From NCBI RefSeq assembly GCF_005696555.1, contig NZ_CP040005.1, positions 1,922,001-1,986,000 of the forward strand: a stretch of DNA of 64,000 nt, given 5' to 3'. The position numbers were made by a program, and so were the translations under genes. Source of the stretch: Actinomyces sp. oral taxon 171 str. F0337 (GTDB lineage Bacteria; Actinomycetota; Actinomycetes; Actinomycetales; Actinomycetaceae). Below are positions 27,800 to 36,967 of the stretch, piece by piece. How positions within the stretch are numbered: position 1 is the stretch's first letter; the number at the start of each line of letters is the position of its first letter. Under the pieces are notes generated by a model, which did not search any database, was not told the origin of the DNA, and was given only the letters and a program-made list of their open reading frames with translations.

Positions 27800-27827
27800 A
27801 CCTACATATCGACAATATGCGATAGGT
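27800..27827. promoter_or_regulatory. candidate ArsR operator upstream of the EamA-arsR operon
   Basis: Nested inverted repeats: ACCTA (27800-27804) with TAGGT (27823-27827); TATCG with CGATA eight bases apart; and CATAT with ATATG five bases apart. The site is AT-rich in GC-rich surroundings and resembles ArsR-type operators (ATA...TAT half-sites). It lies about 107 bases upstream of the EamA start, where a promoter would be. Confidence 0.5.
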
Positions 27828-27988
27828 CGATTCATTGAGGGGCTTCAGCTGCTGGACGAGGGCCCGCGTCCTGCGCAAGTGCTGGCGCTGCCGTGAGCCT
27901 CTATCGCAAAGCCCCCATGGGCACGCTGTGCCCAAACAAGCAGGAACAAGCCGATCTGAGGGCAATTCCGAAAGTGTGCCTCCGGGTG

Positions 27989-29326
27989 CTAACGGCGTCT
28001 TCGCCAACCAGTGGCGGTGCGCTCCACCTTCCCCTCGAGCTCGAGGATCCCCAGTGCCGATCTTGTCTCCTTCGGGGACAACCCCGAGGAGCGGACGATG
28101 GACTCGGTGCTCGCCGCGGCCCGGGCCGGCATGGCATCCAGGACGAGGGAGGCGTCCGGGTCCAGCCCGTCGAGAAGTCCGCCGCCGGTCAGCGCGGGGT
28201 CCTGCTCCTTGACGGCGTCCGCGTCGACGGTGCCCAGGGGTGTCAGCAGCTCCAGGGCGTCGTCGGTGTCGGTGATGCAAACCGCCCCCTTGCGCAGGAG
28301 ACGATGGCATCCGACCGAGGACATGGAGGTCACTGGGCCGGGGACGGCGCCCAGCTGCCTGCCCAGCTCGAGGGCGCGGTGGGCGGTGGACAGGGCTCCT
28401 GAGCGCCAGGCCGCCTCCACCACGATCGTCGCGCTGGAGATCGCTGCGATGACGCGGTTGCGTGAGACGAACCGGTGGCGGCCCGGCTGACAGCCCGGTG
28501 GCACCTCTGCCACCAGCGCCCCGGAGGCGATGACCGCCTCCAGCACTCCGGTGTTTCCCACCGGGTAGAGGCGATCCACTCCCCCAGCGGAGACCGACAC
28601 GGTTGGTCCCTCCTGGAGTGCCCCGCGGTGGGCACAGGCATCGATGCCGAAGGCTCCTCCGGAGACGATGAGACCGCCCTTGGCCGTCACTCCGGAGGCC
28701 AGGGAGGTGGCGACTCCCTCACCATAGCGGGTTGAGGCCCGGGCCCCCACCAGTGCCAGGCACAGGCCACTGGCCGGTCCCACCGGCATCCGCTGCTCAC
28801 GTACGGGCTGACCGGCGCCCACGACGCTCTGGGCATCGTCGTCCTCAACGGCCCCGGGCGGCCCTCCTCCGATGCCCTTGTCCCTCAGATCCGCGGCATT
28901 GACCAGCAGCGATGGGTCACCACGTACCCACAGGCAGAAGGGCGGGTGCTCCAGCTCATTGAGCCCCGGTGGCCACCAGGGCTCCCCCGGGAGGATGAGG
29001 CTCCCACCGAGACGGTCGAGTACATCGAGCTCGCGGCGGATGTCGAGTCCCTCCAGACGCGGCGCCCACCGGGCGGCGACCTGGGCCCAGCAGGTGCTGA
29101 TGTCACCGGTACCGGACATCCCCGGGGGTGGCTGCGGCACCGGCGGGCTCGGAGAGGTGCGCACCTGTCCTGAGGAGTCGACGCCCTCCTCCAGGAGCCA
29201 TCTCAGGGCGGGGCCCGGCCCGAGCCGCCCCACCACCATGGCTGCGGTGGCGCTGTTGGGCTCGGCCAGACGGGCCCAGGTGGCGCGTGCCAGCGCCGGA
29301 TCATCGATGTCGTAGGGCAGCTTCAT
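27989..29326 (-). CDS. dprA: DNA processing protein DprA
   Basis: A 445-residue protein that in naturally competent bacteria loads RecA on incoming single-stranded DNA. The Rossmann core shows LALVGARASTRYGEGVATSL, LIVSGGAFGIDACAHRGALQ, SVSAGGVDRLYP, RFVSRNRVIAAIS and ATIVVEAAWRSGAL. A C-terminal winged helix follows (ESIVRSSGLSPKETRSALGILELEG). About 45 Gly/Pro-rich residues lie between the N-terminal domain and the core, longer than usual. ATG 29326 overlaps the yifB stop (ATGA). The pairing with yifB (ComM-like) and yraN is conserved in many bacteria. Confidence 0.93.
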   Translation of the reverse strand: MKLPYDIDDPALARATWARLAEPNSATAAMVVGRLGPGPALRWLLEEGVDSSGQVRTSPSPPVPQPPPGMSGTGDISTCWAQVAARWAPRLEGLDIRRELDVLDRLGGSLILPGEPWWPPGLNELEHPPFCLWVRGDPSLLVNAADLRDKGIGGGPPGAVEDDDAQSVVGAGQPVREQRMPVGPASGLCLALVGARASTRYGEGVATSLASGVTAKGGLIVSGGAFGIDACAHRGALQEGPTVSVSAGGVDRLYPVGNTGVLEAVIASGALVAEVPPGCQPGRHRFVSRNRVIAAISSATIVVEAAWRSGALSTAHRALELGRQLGAVPGPVTSMSSVGCHRLLRKGAVCITDTDDALELLTPLGTVDADAVKEQDPALTGGGLLDGLDPDASLVLDAMPARAAASTESIVRSSGLSPKETRSALGILELEGKVERTATGWRRRR

Positions 29327-30894
29327 GGGCGCACTCCTGAGGTTCTCAGGGCCAGGGCAGTCCCGATGTGGGTGAGGGCGAGGGTGTCGACGTCCTCGAG
29401 ATCGGCGAGGGTCCAGGCCAGTCTGAGGACCCGGTCCACCCCGCGCAGGGAGAGGTCCCCACGTTCGAGGGCGGTCATGAGCCGGCGGCTGAGCGGAGCG
29501 CTGAGTCCACCGTCGGGGCCTCTGAGGTAGGAGCCGGAGACCTCGGCGTTGAGGCGCCACGGTGTGCCGGCCAGTCTGCGCTCCGCGGCCCTGCGGGCAC
29601 GCCGGACGCGCTGCGCCACCGCGGCGCTGGACTCTCCACTGCCCGCTGAAGCGAGATCAGCGGCGCTGACGGCACCGACCTCGACCGTAATGTCGACCCG
29701 GTCCAGCAGTGGACCGGAGAGCCGTGAGAAGTAGCGCCGCCGCTGCAGGGAGGTGCAGGTGCACTCCAGACCGCGCCCACCGGCCTTTCCGCAGGGGCAG
29801 GGGTTGGCGGCCAGGACGAGCTGGAAGGCGGCCGGGTAGCTGGCTCGCCCACCGACGCGGTCGATGGTGACCATTCCCGACTCCAGCGGCTGGCGCAGGC
29901 AGTCCAGGACGCCCGCGCTGAACTCGGGGGCCTCGTCGAGGAAGAGCACGCCGCGGTGAGCCAGGGAGACGTCTCCGGGGCGGGGCAGACCGGATCCGCC
30001 TCCAACGACGGCCGCCCGAGTCGCCGTGTGGTGCGGCGCGCGCAACGGCGGCCGGGTGATGAGTCCGTGGGCGGGGTCGAAGATTCCGGCCACGGAGTGC
30101 AAGGAGGTGACGGTGACGGCATCGGTCTGCTCCAGGGGCGGCAGGATGGAGGGAAGCCTCTCGGCGAGCATGGTCTTCCCCGTTCCCGGGGGTCCCACCA
30201 TCATGAGGTGATGTCCCCCGGCGGCGGCGACCTCGAGCGCCTGGCGGGCCTCACTCTGCCCAACAACGTCGGCCAGGTCCGGCAGCTCGGCGTCGCGGGT
30301 CGGGGTCGTCGGGGCATCGTCTGCTCCGGCCTCGGTGATCTGCTCCACCGCTGCCGCCACGGCCGCGCTCAGGCGCCCTCCGTAGCGCTCGACGAGCTGG
30401 CCGACGTGTCGGACGGCGGTGACCCGGGCGCCGGGGACGAGCTCGGCCTCGGCGGCGGCCTCCTGGGCGACGACGATCTCCTCCACCCCGGCGGCCACCG
30501 CGGCCTGGACGCTGGGAAGGACACCGCGAACGGAGTGCACGGAGCCGTCCAGCCCGAGCTCACCGATGTAGACGGTCCGTCCCAGGAGCCCGGCCGCGGA
30601 CCGTCCGAGCCGACCGCGCGCTCCCAGGACGGCCAGGGCGAGCGCGAGATCCAGTCCGGTCCCGCTCTTGCGCAGGTCCGCCGGGGAGAGGTTGACGGTC
30701 AGGCGCTGCTCGCCCCAGGTGACGCCGCAGGTGCTCAATGCGGCCCGAACGCGCTCACGCGACTCTCGCACAGCGGTATCGGGGAGGCCCACGAGGGTGA
30801 ACCCGGGCAGGCCCTGGACGGAGTGAGCCTCGACGTCGACGATGTGCCCGGCCAGCCCGGTCAGCGTGACAGCGAGCGTGCGCGCTAGCCCCAT
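29323..30894 (-). CDS. YifB/ComM-family AAA+ ATPase
   Basis: A 523-residue magnesium-chelatase-like AAA+ ATPase. In Vibrio and others ComM is a branch-migration helicase acting in natural transformation. The N-terminal Lon-like domain reads QGLPGFTLVGLPDTAVRESR and VNLSPADLRKSGTGLDLALA. The Walker A GPPGTGKTMLAERL is near residue 235; the Mg-chelatase region has GVLFLDEAPEFSAGVLDCLR (Walker B) and CPCGKAG with the zinc-like CxC cluster. It overlaps yraN by ten bases and dprA by four, so these form one coupled transcript. Confidence 0.93.
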   Translation of the reverse strand: MGLARTLAVTLTGLAGHIVDVEAHSVQGLPGFTLVGLPDTAVRESRERVRAALSTCGVTWGEQRLTVNLSPADLRKSGTGLDLALALAVLGARGRLGRSAAGLLGRTVYIGELGLDGSVHSVRGVLPSVQAAVAAGVEEIVVAQEAAAEAELVPGARVTAVRHVGQLVERYGGRLSAAVAAAVEQITEAGADDAPTTPTRDAELPDLADVVGQSEARQALEVAAAGGHHLMMVGPPGTGKTMLAERLPSILPPLEQTDAVTVTSLHSVAGIFDPAHGLITRPPLRAPHHTATRAAVVGGGSGLPRPGDVSLAHRGVLFLDEAPEFSAGVLDCLRQPLESGMVTIDRVGGRASYPAAFQLVLAANPCPCGKAGGRGLECTCTSLQRRRYFSRLSGPLLDRVDITVEVGAVSAADLASAGSGESSAAVAQRVRRARRAAERRLAGTPWRLNAEVSGSYLRGPDGGLSAPLSRRLMTALERGDLSLRGVDRVLRLAWTLADLEDVDTLALTHIGTALALRTSGVRP

Positions 30895-31445
30895 GACGCG
30901 TCCACCGCCCGGTGGTGGCGCAGCAGCGCAGGACGCGCGTCGCGCAGGAGGATGGAGACGACGTCGAGGCGCATGCCGGTGTGCGGCGGGGTCTCATGGG
31001 TGGTCGCCCAGGCAGCCGCCAGAGCGCGCAGCCGGGCGAGCTTGCGGGTGTCGACCGCGGCCGCCGGTGGACCCTGGCGCAGGGAGCTGCGGGTCTTGAC
31101 CTCAACGATGACGAGCCTCGGCCCTGGCCACGCCTCTCCGGGGGCGCCGACGGGCGCGCTGCTCGGCTCGCGGTGCGCGTGGGCGGGTTCCAGGGCGATG
31201 ATGTCGAGCTCGCCGCGTAGGCCGTGCTCCGGACGCCAGTTGCGCTCCAGGACCTGCCAGCCGATGTCCTCCAGGTAGGTGGCGGCAAGGTCCTCGCCGC
31301 GGCGTCCGGTGCGTTGGCGAGATGCTCGCGAAGGAGCGGCTCCTGCAGCACCCGGGCCCCGGACGAGCTGCGTGAGCGCGTGTTCGCCGCCTCTCGCTGC
31401 GATCACCGTTCTTTCCGTTGTGGCTGCTACGACCTGGTCGGTCAT
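30885..31445 (-). CDS. YraN/UPF0102 family nuclease-like protein
   Basis: A 186-residue member of the YraN family, which has a Holliday-junction-resolvase-like restriction endonuclease fold. Seen are GRRGEDLAATYLEDIGWQVL, RGELDIIALE (acidic catalytic pair) and VIVEVKTRSSLRQG (E-x-K catalytic motif). A 40-residue Ala/Arg-rich N-terminal extension and an insertion between the catalytic motifs are longer than usual. I chose ATG 31445, preceded by GGAGGTGATCGGG, over the frame's first ATG at 31463. It overlaps yifB by ten bases. Confidence 0.88.
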   Translation of the reverse strand: MTDQVVAATTERTVIAARGGEHALTQLVRGPGAAGAAPSRASRQRTGRRGEDLAATYLEDIGWQVLERNWRPEHGLRGELDIIALEPAHAHREPSSAPVGAPGEAWPGPRLVIVEVKTRSSLRQGPPAAAVDTRKLARLRALAAAWATTHETPPHTGMRLDVVSILLRDARPALLRHHRAVDASWG

Positions 31446-31612
31446 CCCGATCACCTCCGCCACTAGCCTGAGGCCGGATCAGGCAGTGCGCGCCACGGTC
31501 CCATCGGCTCTGTGGACGGCGCTGACAGAAGACGTCCTGTGGCCCCCCGGCGAGCCGGGCCGATCAGCGAAACAGACACCGCCAGAACTGGCGGCGCAGC
31601 ATCGGGAACGGG

Positions 31613-31921
31613 TCAGGAGGAGGGGATATCCATCTCGAGCTTGGTGAGCTCCTCGACGTTGACGTCCTTGAAGGTGACAACGTGGACGGACTTCACGAAC
31701 CGGGAGGCGCGGTAGATGTCCCACACCCAGGCGTCCTCGAGCGTGAGCTCGAAGAAGACCTCACCACCGTTGGTGCGTACCTGGACGTCAACGGCGTTGG
31801 CAAGGTAGAACCGCCGTTCGGTCTCCACCACGTAGGAGAACAGGGAGGCGACGTCGCGGTACTCCCGGTACAGCGAGAGCTCCAGCTCGTTCTCATAGGA
31901 CTCGAGGTCTTCTGCGCTCAC
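31613..31921 (-). CDS. DUF2469 family protein
   Basis: A 102-residue protein beginning (V/M)SAEDLESYENELELSLYREY at GTG 31921. The core VETERRFYLANAVDVQVR and acidic C-terminus are typical of the actinobacterial DUF2469 family, which always sits between rnhB and yraN. Length matches the family. Function unknown. The frame stays open upstream to 32137 inside rnhB, which I regard as non-coding. Confidence 0.9.
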   Translation of the reverse strand: MSAEDLESYENELELSLYREYRDVASLFSYVVETERRFYLANAVDVQVRTNGGEVFFELTLEDAWVWDIYRASRFVKSVHVVTFKDVNVEELTKLEMDIPSS

Positions 31922-32000
31922 CGGCCCATCATGCCCGCCCGCAGCCGCTGGAGGCGGCAGGCCGCGGGGGCGAGTCGGCCCTGTCAGCCGGGCATCCGCG

Positions 32001-32723
32001 TCAGCCGTGGCGGTGGTCCAGGCCGGGCAGGTGCCAGCTGCGCCGGTGCTGGTCACTGGCCCCCAGTGCGCTGAGTCCCTTGATGTGGGCCGGTGAGGCG
32101 TAGCCCTTGTTGGAGGCCCACCCGTAGCCGGGGTCATCGAGATCGACCATGAGGGCGTCCCGTTCTACCTTGGCCAGGATACTGGCGGCGGCGACGACGG
32201 CGCACCTGGCATCGGCCTTGACCTCCATGAGCACGGGAGGGGTGGAAGGAACTGCGACGGGCTCTGGAGCGAATCTGAAGGGGGGAGCGCCCTCCAGGGC
32301 GGTGAGCAGGTCGGGCTGGGGCGCGGTGAGCCAGTCGGCCACGCCGTCGAGGATGATGATGCCGGGGGCGTGTCCGCGATCAGCGACCTGCTGAAGGGCC
32401 CGCAGACCCGCCATTCTCAGGGCTCCGACGATGCCGCGCTCGTCAATCTCGGCAGGTGAGGCGTGGGCGACCGCGTGGTCCACGAGCCAGCTGCGTACAG
32501 GATCGACCAGCCCCCTGCGCGCCCGGGCCGTCAGCTGCTTGGAGTCGGCGAGTCCCTCGGGGAAGCCGTCATCGGTACGCCGCGCCACGATCGCCAGCCC
32601 GACGCTGACCGGCCCGGCCAGAGCCCCGCGACCGACCTCGTCCAGACCGCCGACGCAGTCGTAGGTCTCAAGCAGTGCCTTCTCCAGGCACCGGTCGGGG
32701 CGAGTACGTCCCCGAGGACTCAC
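32001..32723 (-). CDS. rnhB: ribonuclease HII
   Basis: A 240-residue endonuclease that removes RNA, including single ribonucleotides, from RNA-DNA hybrids. The catalytic acids are in GLDEVGRGALAGPVS (Asp and Glu), ILDGVADWL and VKADARCAVVAAASILAKVERD. GYGWASNKGYASPAH is the usual C-terminal motif. GTG 32723 overlaps the lepB stop (GTGA), so translation is coupled to that signal peptidase gene. Between the active-site motifs is a slightly long Pro-rich loop (residues about 145-165). Confidence 0.95.
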   Translation of the reverse strand: MSPRGRTRPDRCLEKALLETYDCVGGLDEVGRGALAGPVSVGLAIVARRTDDGFPEGLADSKQLTARARRGLVDPVRSWLVDHAVAHASPAEIDERGIVGALRMAGLRALQQVADRGHAPGIIILDGVADWLTAPQPDLLTALEGAPPFRFAPEPVAVPSTPPVLMEVKADARCAVVAAASILAKVERDALMVDLDDPGYGWASNKGYASPAHIKGLSALGASDQHRRSWHLPGLDHRHG

Positions 32724-33940
32724 CTCGTTCTCCCCGGAGCCTGCTCCCGGTCGGCCGTACCGCCGGAGGCGTCCGGAACATCGGCCGGCCCACCGGGCGC
32801 GGTCTGCGACCCGTCGTCGTTGCCGGGTCCCTCACCGGCAGCACCGTCGTCCTCGGAGCCCTTACCATCGGGGGCCTGCGACGACGTCTCCTCCTCGGAG
32901 GCCGTTCCCCCACCGCCTCCCGGGGTACCGGGCGGAGCGGACGATGCGGACGGCGTTGCCTCCTGCGCGGGTACGTCTGAGAAGGCGCGCTCCCCTCCTC
33001 CCAGAGTCGCCCACCGGCTCAGGTGCGTCCACTGGAAGACCCCCTTGGCCACCCCGACCACATTCGTCAACGGCACGAAGCCGCCATGGGCGTCATCGCG
33101 GTGGTAGCGGGAGTCGGCCGAGTTGCCGCGATTGTCCCCCATGACCCACACGTAGCCCTGGGGGACGGTGATATCGAAGGACGTCAGGGACGGGGACTGA
33201 CCGTCCTTGACGTAGGGCTCCTTGATCGCGACACCGTTGACGCTGAGTGTCCCCTTCCCATCAGCGACCACATGGTCGCCTCCGACACCGATGACCCGCT
33301 TGACGAGGTGATGACCGGTGTGCTCGGGCAGAAGATTCACTGAGACCATGATCGTCCGGGCGGCACCGCGCAGACCCGTCGGCTCCTTGACATGAAGCCA
33401 GTCATCAGGGTCGATGAAGACGATCACGTCGCCCCGCTTGACGTCACGGGAGCCGTACATGGGGACCGCGACCTTGTCCCCGTCGCGCAGGGTGCGCTCC
33501 ATGGAGCCCGAGGGGATCTCGTAGATCTGGACGACGTAGGCCCGCAGGAGGGCCGGCACCAGGATAACGACTGCCACCACGAGCACCAGCCTGATCACCC
33601 GTTGGTACAGGGAGCTGGTCTGCGGCGGAGGGATGGCGGGGGCCACGTGCCGGCGGGGCTGGATGGAGGGAGGCAGCTCGATGGGCTCGTCATCGGGCTC
33701 GGGGTCGGCGTCCGGGTCGATGAACGGGTCGTAGTCCCACTCATCGCTGTCGTCGACCGGGACGGGGTTCGGGGATTCTCCGGTCGTCTCAGGAGACTTA
33801 CGGGACTCCTGGGGGGAGTCCGCTGACGGAGAGCTGCAGGCCGGAGTGATCGCGGACCGGGAGGTCCGACCGATCTGAGAGGGATCGGCCTGTTTCAGGT
33901 CCAGCCCGACGTCGTCGGCCCCATCCTGCACCGGTCTCAC
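32720..33940 (-). CDS. lepB: type I signal peptidase (second copy, long)
   Basis: A 406-residue membrane protease that cleaves Sec/Tat signal peptides. Box B EIPSGSMERTLRDGDKV carries the catalytic Ser146; box D HHLVKRVIGVGGD carries the general-base Lys214; box E reads MGDNRGNSADSRYH. One membrane helix spans about 115-137, after an acidic Pro-rich cytoplasmic region, and a 90-residue disordered tail rich in Gly, Ser, Pro and acidic residues follows. I chose GTG 33940, which follows GGAAGGAGCAC; ATG 33970 is possible but has a poorer site. It is separated from rplS by a hairpin. From memory, Actinomyces oris has two such peptidases, one needed for pilus assembly; I cannot say which this is. 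Confidence 0.93.
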   Translation of the reverse strand: MRPVQDGADDVGLDLKQADPSQIGRTSRSAITPACSSPSADSPQESRKSPETTGESPNPVPVDDSDEWDYDPFIDPDADPEPDDEPIELPPSIQPRRHVAPAIPPPQTSSLYQRVIRLVLVVAVVILVPALLRAYVVQIYEIPSGSMERTLRDGDKVAVPMYGSRDVKRGDVIVFIDPDDWLHVKEPTGLRGAARTIMVSVNLLPEHTGHHLVKRVIGVGGDHVVADGKGTLSVNGVAIKEPYVKDGQSPSLTSFDITVPQGYVWVMGDNRGNSADSRYHRDDAHGGFVPLTNVVGVAKGVFQWTHLSRWATLGGGERAFSDVPAQEATPSASSAPPGTPGGGGGTASEEETSSQAPDGKGSEDDGAAGEGPGNDDGSQTAPGGPADVPDASGGTADREQAPGRTR

Positions 33941-34004
33941 CGTGCTCCTTCCCCCGGAATTGATGGACATGGGTCCGCCGCTGCTCGGCGGTGAGAGATG
34001 GCGA

Positions 34005-34032
34005 GCGCCCGGAACCCGAGGGCTCCGGGCGC
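34005..34032 (-). terminator. hairpin after rplS
   Basis: A perfect 9-bp stem, GCGCCCGGA at 34005-34013 with its complement at 34024-34032, and a 10-base loop with further C/G pairing potential. It lies 20 bases beyond the rplS stop and before the start of the second lepB. No U-tract. Confidence 0.6.
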
Positions 34033-34052
34033 CGCCTCGAGAGTGCAGGCGC

Positions 34053-34400
34053 TCAGTCCTCGCGACGCTCCTTGATCTTGGCGGCCTTACCACGCAGGTT
34101 GCGCAGGTAGTAGAGCTTGGCGCGACGCACCTGGCCCCGGGTGACGACCTCGATCTTCTCGATGGAGGGCGTGTGGACGGGGAAGGTTCGCTCGACACCG
34201 ACGCCGAAGGAGACCTTGCGGATGGTGAAGGTCTCCGAGACGCCGCCGCCCTGGCGCGCGATGACGACGCCCTGGAAGACCTGGACGCGGGTACGGGATC
34301 CCTCAACGACCTTGACGTGGACCTTGAGGGTGTCCCCAGGGCGGAAGGAGGGGATGTCGTCGCGCAGTGATGCGGCGTTGATCTCGTCGATCAGGTTCAT
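34053..34400 (-). CDS. rplS: 50S ribosomal protein L19
   Basis: A 115-residue ribosomal protein at the 30S-50S interface. It shows [40 protein letters not shown] and [20 protein letters not shown] chose ATG 34400 (MNLIDEINA), after GGAGAGAAAC, rather than the ATG 12 bases earlier. It lies between the two signal peptidase genes, with a hairpin beyond the stop. The 243-base gap to the upstream lepB probably holds its own promoter. Confidence 0.97.
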   Translation of the reverse strand: MNLIDEINAASLRDDIPSFRPGDTLKVHVKVVEGSRTRVQVFQGVVIARQGGGVSETFTIRKVSFGVGVERTFPVHTPSIEKIEVVTRGQVRRAKLYYLRNLRGKAAKIKERRED

Positions 34401-34643
34401 GTTTCTCTCCACACCCGTGCCACTGGTCAGGAGTGCTGGTTCGGCGGCGCCGCGCCATACGGGGCAGCGCCGGAGGTGGACGCTCCTGGGCTCCTTCAGA
34501 GCGGTCGCCTCCCCAGTGGCAGAGGAGCCGCAGGACCCAAGTGCCCGCTCAGTTTGCCACAGGCTCAGTCCTCGGACGAGTGCGTCAGCCTCGACGTGCC
34601 TGAGTTCACGCCTTTCTCACGCCCTCGCAGGTATCCGGGACGA

Positions 34644-35552
34644 TCAGCTCCCTGAGCCCGCCAGCGTGCTCGCCGGAGCGGCCGGACCGGAGGGAATCGC
34701 CGTCGGGGTGGATGTCGGCTCCGGAACCTGGGAGAAGACCTCGTGTCCGGAGCTGAGGCTGGACCAGTGGGAGTAGGGCCATACGACGTTCTTGGCGACG
34801 CCGACGACGTTGCCCAGGGGCACGAAGCCGCGGTGGGCATCATTCTGGTGGTAGCGGGAGTCCGAGGAGTTGGCACGGTTGTCACCCATGACCCAGATGT
34901 AGCCCTCAGGAACGGTGACGTCGAAGGCGAGGTCGGAGGCCGACCGGCCGGGTTTGAGGTAGACCTCATCGAGCTCGACGCCGTTGACGGTCAAGGAGCC
35001 CTTCCCGTCGGCGACGACATGGTCACCGGGCATTCCGATGACCCGCTTGATGAGGTGGTGGCCGGCGTCCTGGGGAAAGATGCGGATCGCGACGAGGAAG
35101 TCCTGCGCGGCGCCTTGCAGACCAGTGGGCTCCTGGGTCGTCAACCAGTGGTCCGGATCAGTGAAGACGACGACGTCACCCCGGTTGACCTCGTCGGAGT
35201 CGTACATCGTCACGGTGACACGGTCACCCTCGTTGAGGGTGTTCTCCATCGACCCCGACGGGATGGTGAAGCTCTGGATGATGAAGGTGCGGATGAGGGC
35301 GATGATCACCACGGCGACGACCAGGTAGGACAGGGTGATGCCCCACTGCTTGAGGCGGAAGACGACCCGCTCCCCCAGCGACGTCGGCTCGGCCGCCTCT
35401 GCGGCTCCGGCCTTGTCCTTGTGGGCGCCGCCCCTGTCCCGGCGGTCCTTCTGGCGGTCATTGTCGGCCCGCAGGCGCTTCCCCGGGATCACTGCTTCAT
35501 CCGTTTCACCGTCAGTCCTGTCCTGAAGGTTCTGGTCGGTTCCGCTGCTCAT
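34644..35552 (-). CDS. lepB: type I signal peptidase (first copy)
   Basis: A 302-residue membrane protease. A charged N-terminus of about 65 residues precedes one membrane helix (about 72-90, [19 protein letters not shown]). Box [18 protein letters not shown] carries the catalytic Ser101, box [14 protein letters not shown] the Lys169, and box E reads [14 protein letters not shown]. The ATG overlaps the stop of the trmD fusion gene (ATGA). It resembles the downstream copy closely in the catalytic region but has a short Ser/Pro tail, so the two are paralogues with possibly different substrates. Confidence 0.95.
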   Translation of the reverse strand: MSSGTDQNLQDRTDGETDEAVIPGKRLRADNDRQKDRRDRGGAHKDKAGAAEAAEPTSLGERVVFRLKQWGITLSYLVVAVVIIALIRTFIIQSFTIPSGSMENTLNEGDRVTVTMYDSDEVNRGDVVVFTDPDHWLTTQEPTGLQGAAQDFLVAIRIFPQDAGHHLIKRVIGMPGDHVVADGKGSLTVNGVELDEVYLKPGRSASDLAFDVTVPEGYIWVMGDNRANSSDSRYHQNDAHRGFVPLGNVVGVAKNVVWPYSHWSSLSSGHEVFSQVPEPTSTPTAIPSGPAAPASTLAGSGS

Positions 35553-36967
35553 AGGCCTTCTCCTGTCCGCCGAGTCATGACGACGTCGTGGGCGTCCTGG
35601 CCACCGACGTTGTAGGTGCGGGTACCGACCTGGCGGAAGCCGGCCCGCTTGTAGGCCTTCTGGGCGCGCTTGTTGGTGATGTGGGTGCCGAGCCAGAGCA
35701 GGCTCGTTCCGTGGGCGGCGGCCTGGCGCATCACGGCGTCCATGAGCGCGGGGGTGAGTCCGGATCCCCTCATCGTGGAGTCGACGTACACCTTGGACAG
35801 CTCGCCGACGACCTCTCCCCCGCGAGGCCGCACGCAGGCGGGACGAGGGTCGATCCCGTGGGGGTGCTCGCCGTCGGAGTCGGGTTCCTCGCGCAGCACC
35901 GCGGCGTAGCCGACCAGAGCCGAAGCGGCGCTCGTGCCCGTTTCCCCCCCGGAGGAGGACTCCTGTGCCGGTGGAGGCTCGAGCAGCTCGGCGACGACGA
36001 GGTCGACGCGATCGTCGTCGGCCCAGGCGGAGAACAGCTCGGGAACCAGTTTGGTGGCGATGTGCCGGGTGATGGACTCGGGGGCGATGACATGCTCGCA
36101 GGCATCAGGGAAGGTGCGGGCTGCGAGCGCGGCCAGGGCGTCGGCGTCGTGGGCGGTGGCGTTGCGAATGCGCACCGGAACCGGGTGGTCCGCTCCGGCC
36201 GGGACCGCCCACCCCACGGAGGCTAGGACCGCACGGTCCTGACGATCCAGGCCGGTGGGTTCCAGGGCCCGGATCATGTCGGGGCGGCGCTCGACGGTAC
36301 GGGTGATGGACTGGTTCCGTCTCGCTCGGGCGATACGACCGTGGTCACCGGAGAGCAGGACGGGGTCGATCTCGTGTCCGCGCCACCGGGTGGGGCGGGT
36401 GTGGACGGGGTACTCCAGCAGGCCGGCGGCGCCGTGGGACTCCTCGACCAGCGACTCGGGGTTGCCCAGGACTCCGGGCAGGAGTCGGGCGATGGCCTCG
36501 ATCATGACGATGGTGGCGACCTCTCCCCCGTTGAGCACGTAGTCGCCGATGCTCAGCTCGCGCACCTCGATGCCGCGGGAGGCGTAGTGCTCGGGCACGC
36601 GGGCGTCGATGCCCTCGTAGCGGCCGCAGGCGAAGACCAGGGAGTCGGCGCCGGCCAGGTCCTCGGCGGTGCGCTGGGTGAAGACCTCGCCCGAGGGTGT
36701 GGGAATGATGAGCACCTGGCGGCCTGCACCGGGGGCGTTCGCGGTGAGCACCTCATCAAGGGCCTCACCCCACACGTCGGGCTTCATGACCATGCCCGCT
36801 CCGCCGCCCAGGGGCGTGTCATCGACGGTGCGGTGCCGGTCGTGGGCGTGGTCGCGCAGGTCGTGGACGTGCAGGTCGAGGGGGCCTCGGTCGGCCGCCT
36901 TCCCGATGAGCGAGAGGTCGAGGACCTTGAGGTAGTCGGGGAAGATGGTGACGACGTCGATCCTCAC
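35549..36967 (-). CDS. trmD: TrmD tRNA (guanine37-N1)-methyltransferase fused to a GNAT acetyltransferase
   Basis: A 472-residue two-domain protein; stand-alone TrmD is about 230-260 residues. Residues 1-255 are TrmD, which makes m1G37 in t[32 protein letters not shown], and the SAM-binding trefoil-knot region [15 protein letters not shown] to [20 protein letters not shown]. From about residue 263 a GNAT fold begins ([20 protein letters not shown]), with [30 protein letters not shown] (acetyl-CoA loop) and [20 protein letters not shown]. An acidic Ser/Gly loop sits in the GNAT half. The frame is uninterrupted. Its GTG/ATG start overlaps rimM's stop and its stop overlaps lepB. The acetyl acceptor is unknown. 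Confidence 0.94.
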   Translation of the reverse strand: MRIDVVTIFPDYLKVLDLSLIGKAADRGPLDLHVHDLRDHAHDRHRTVDDTPLGGGAGMVMKPDVWGEALDEVLTANAPGAGRQVLIIPTPSGEVFTQRTAEDLAGADSLVFACGRYEGIDARVPEHYASRGIEVRELSIGDYVLNGGEVATIVMIEAIARLLPGVLGNPESLVEESHGAAGLLEYPVHTRPTRWRGHEIDPVLLSGDHGRIARARRNQSITRTVERRPDMIRALEPTGLDRQDRAVLASVGWAVPAGADHPVPVRIRNATAHDADALAALAARTFPDACEHVIAPESITRHIATKLVPELFSAWADDDRVDLVVAELLEPPPAQESSSGGETGTSAASALVGYAAVLREEPDSDGEHPHGIDPRPACVRPRGGEVVGELSKVYVDSTMRGSGLTPALMDAVMRQAAAHGTSLLWLGTHITNKRAQKAYKRAGFRQVGTRTYNVGGQDAHDVVMTRRTGEGL

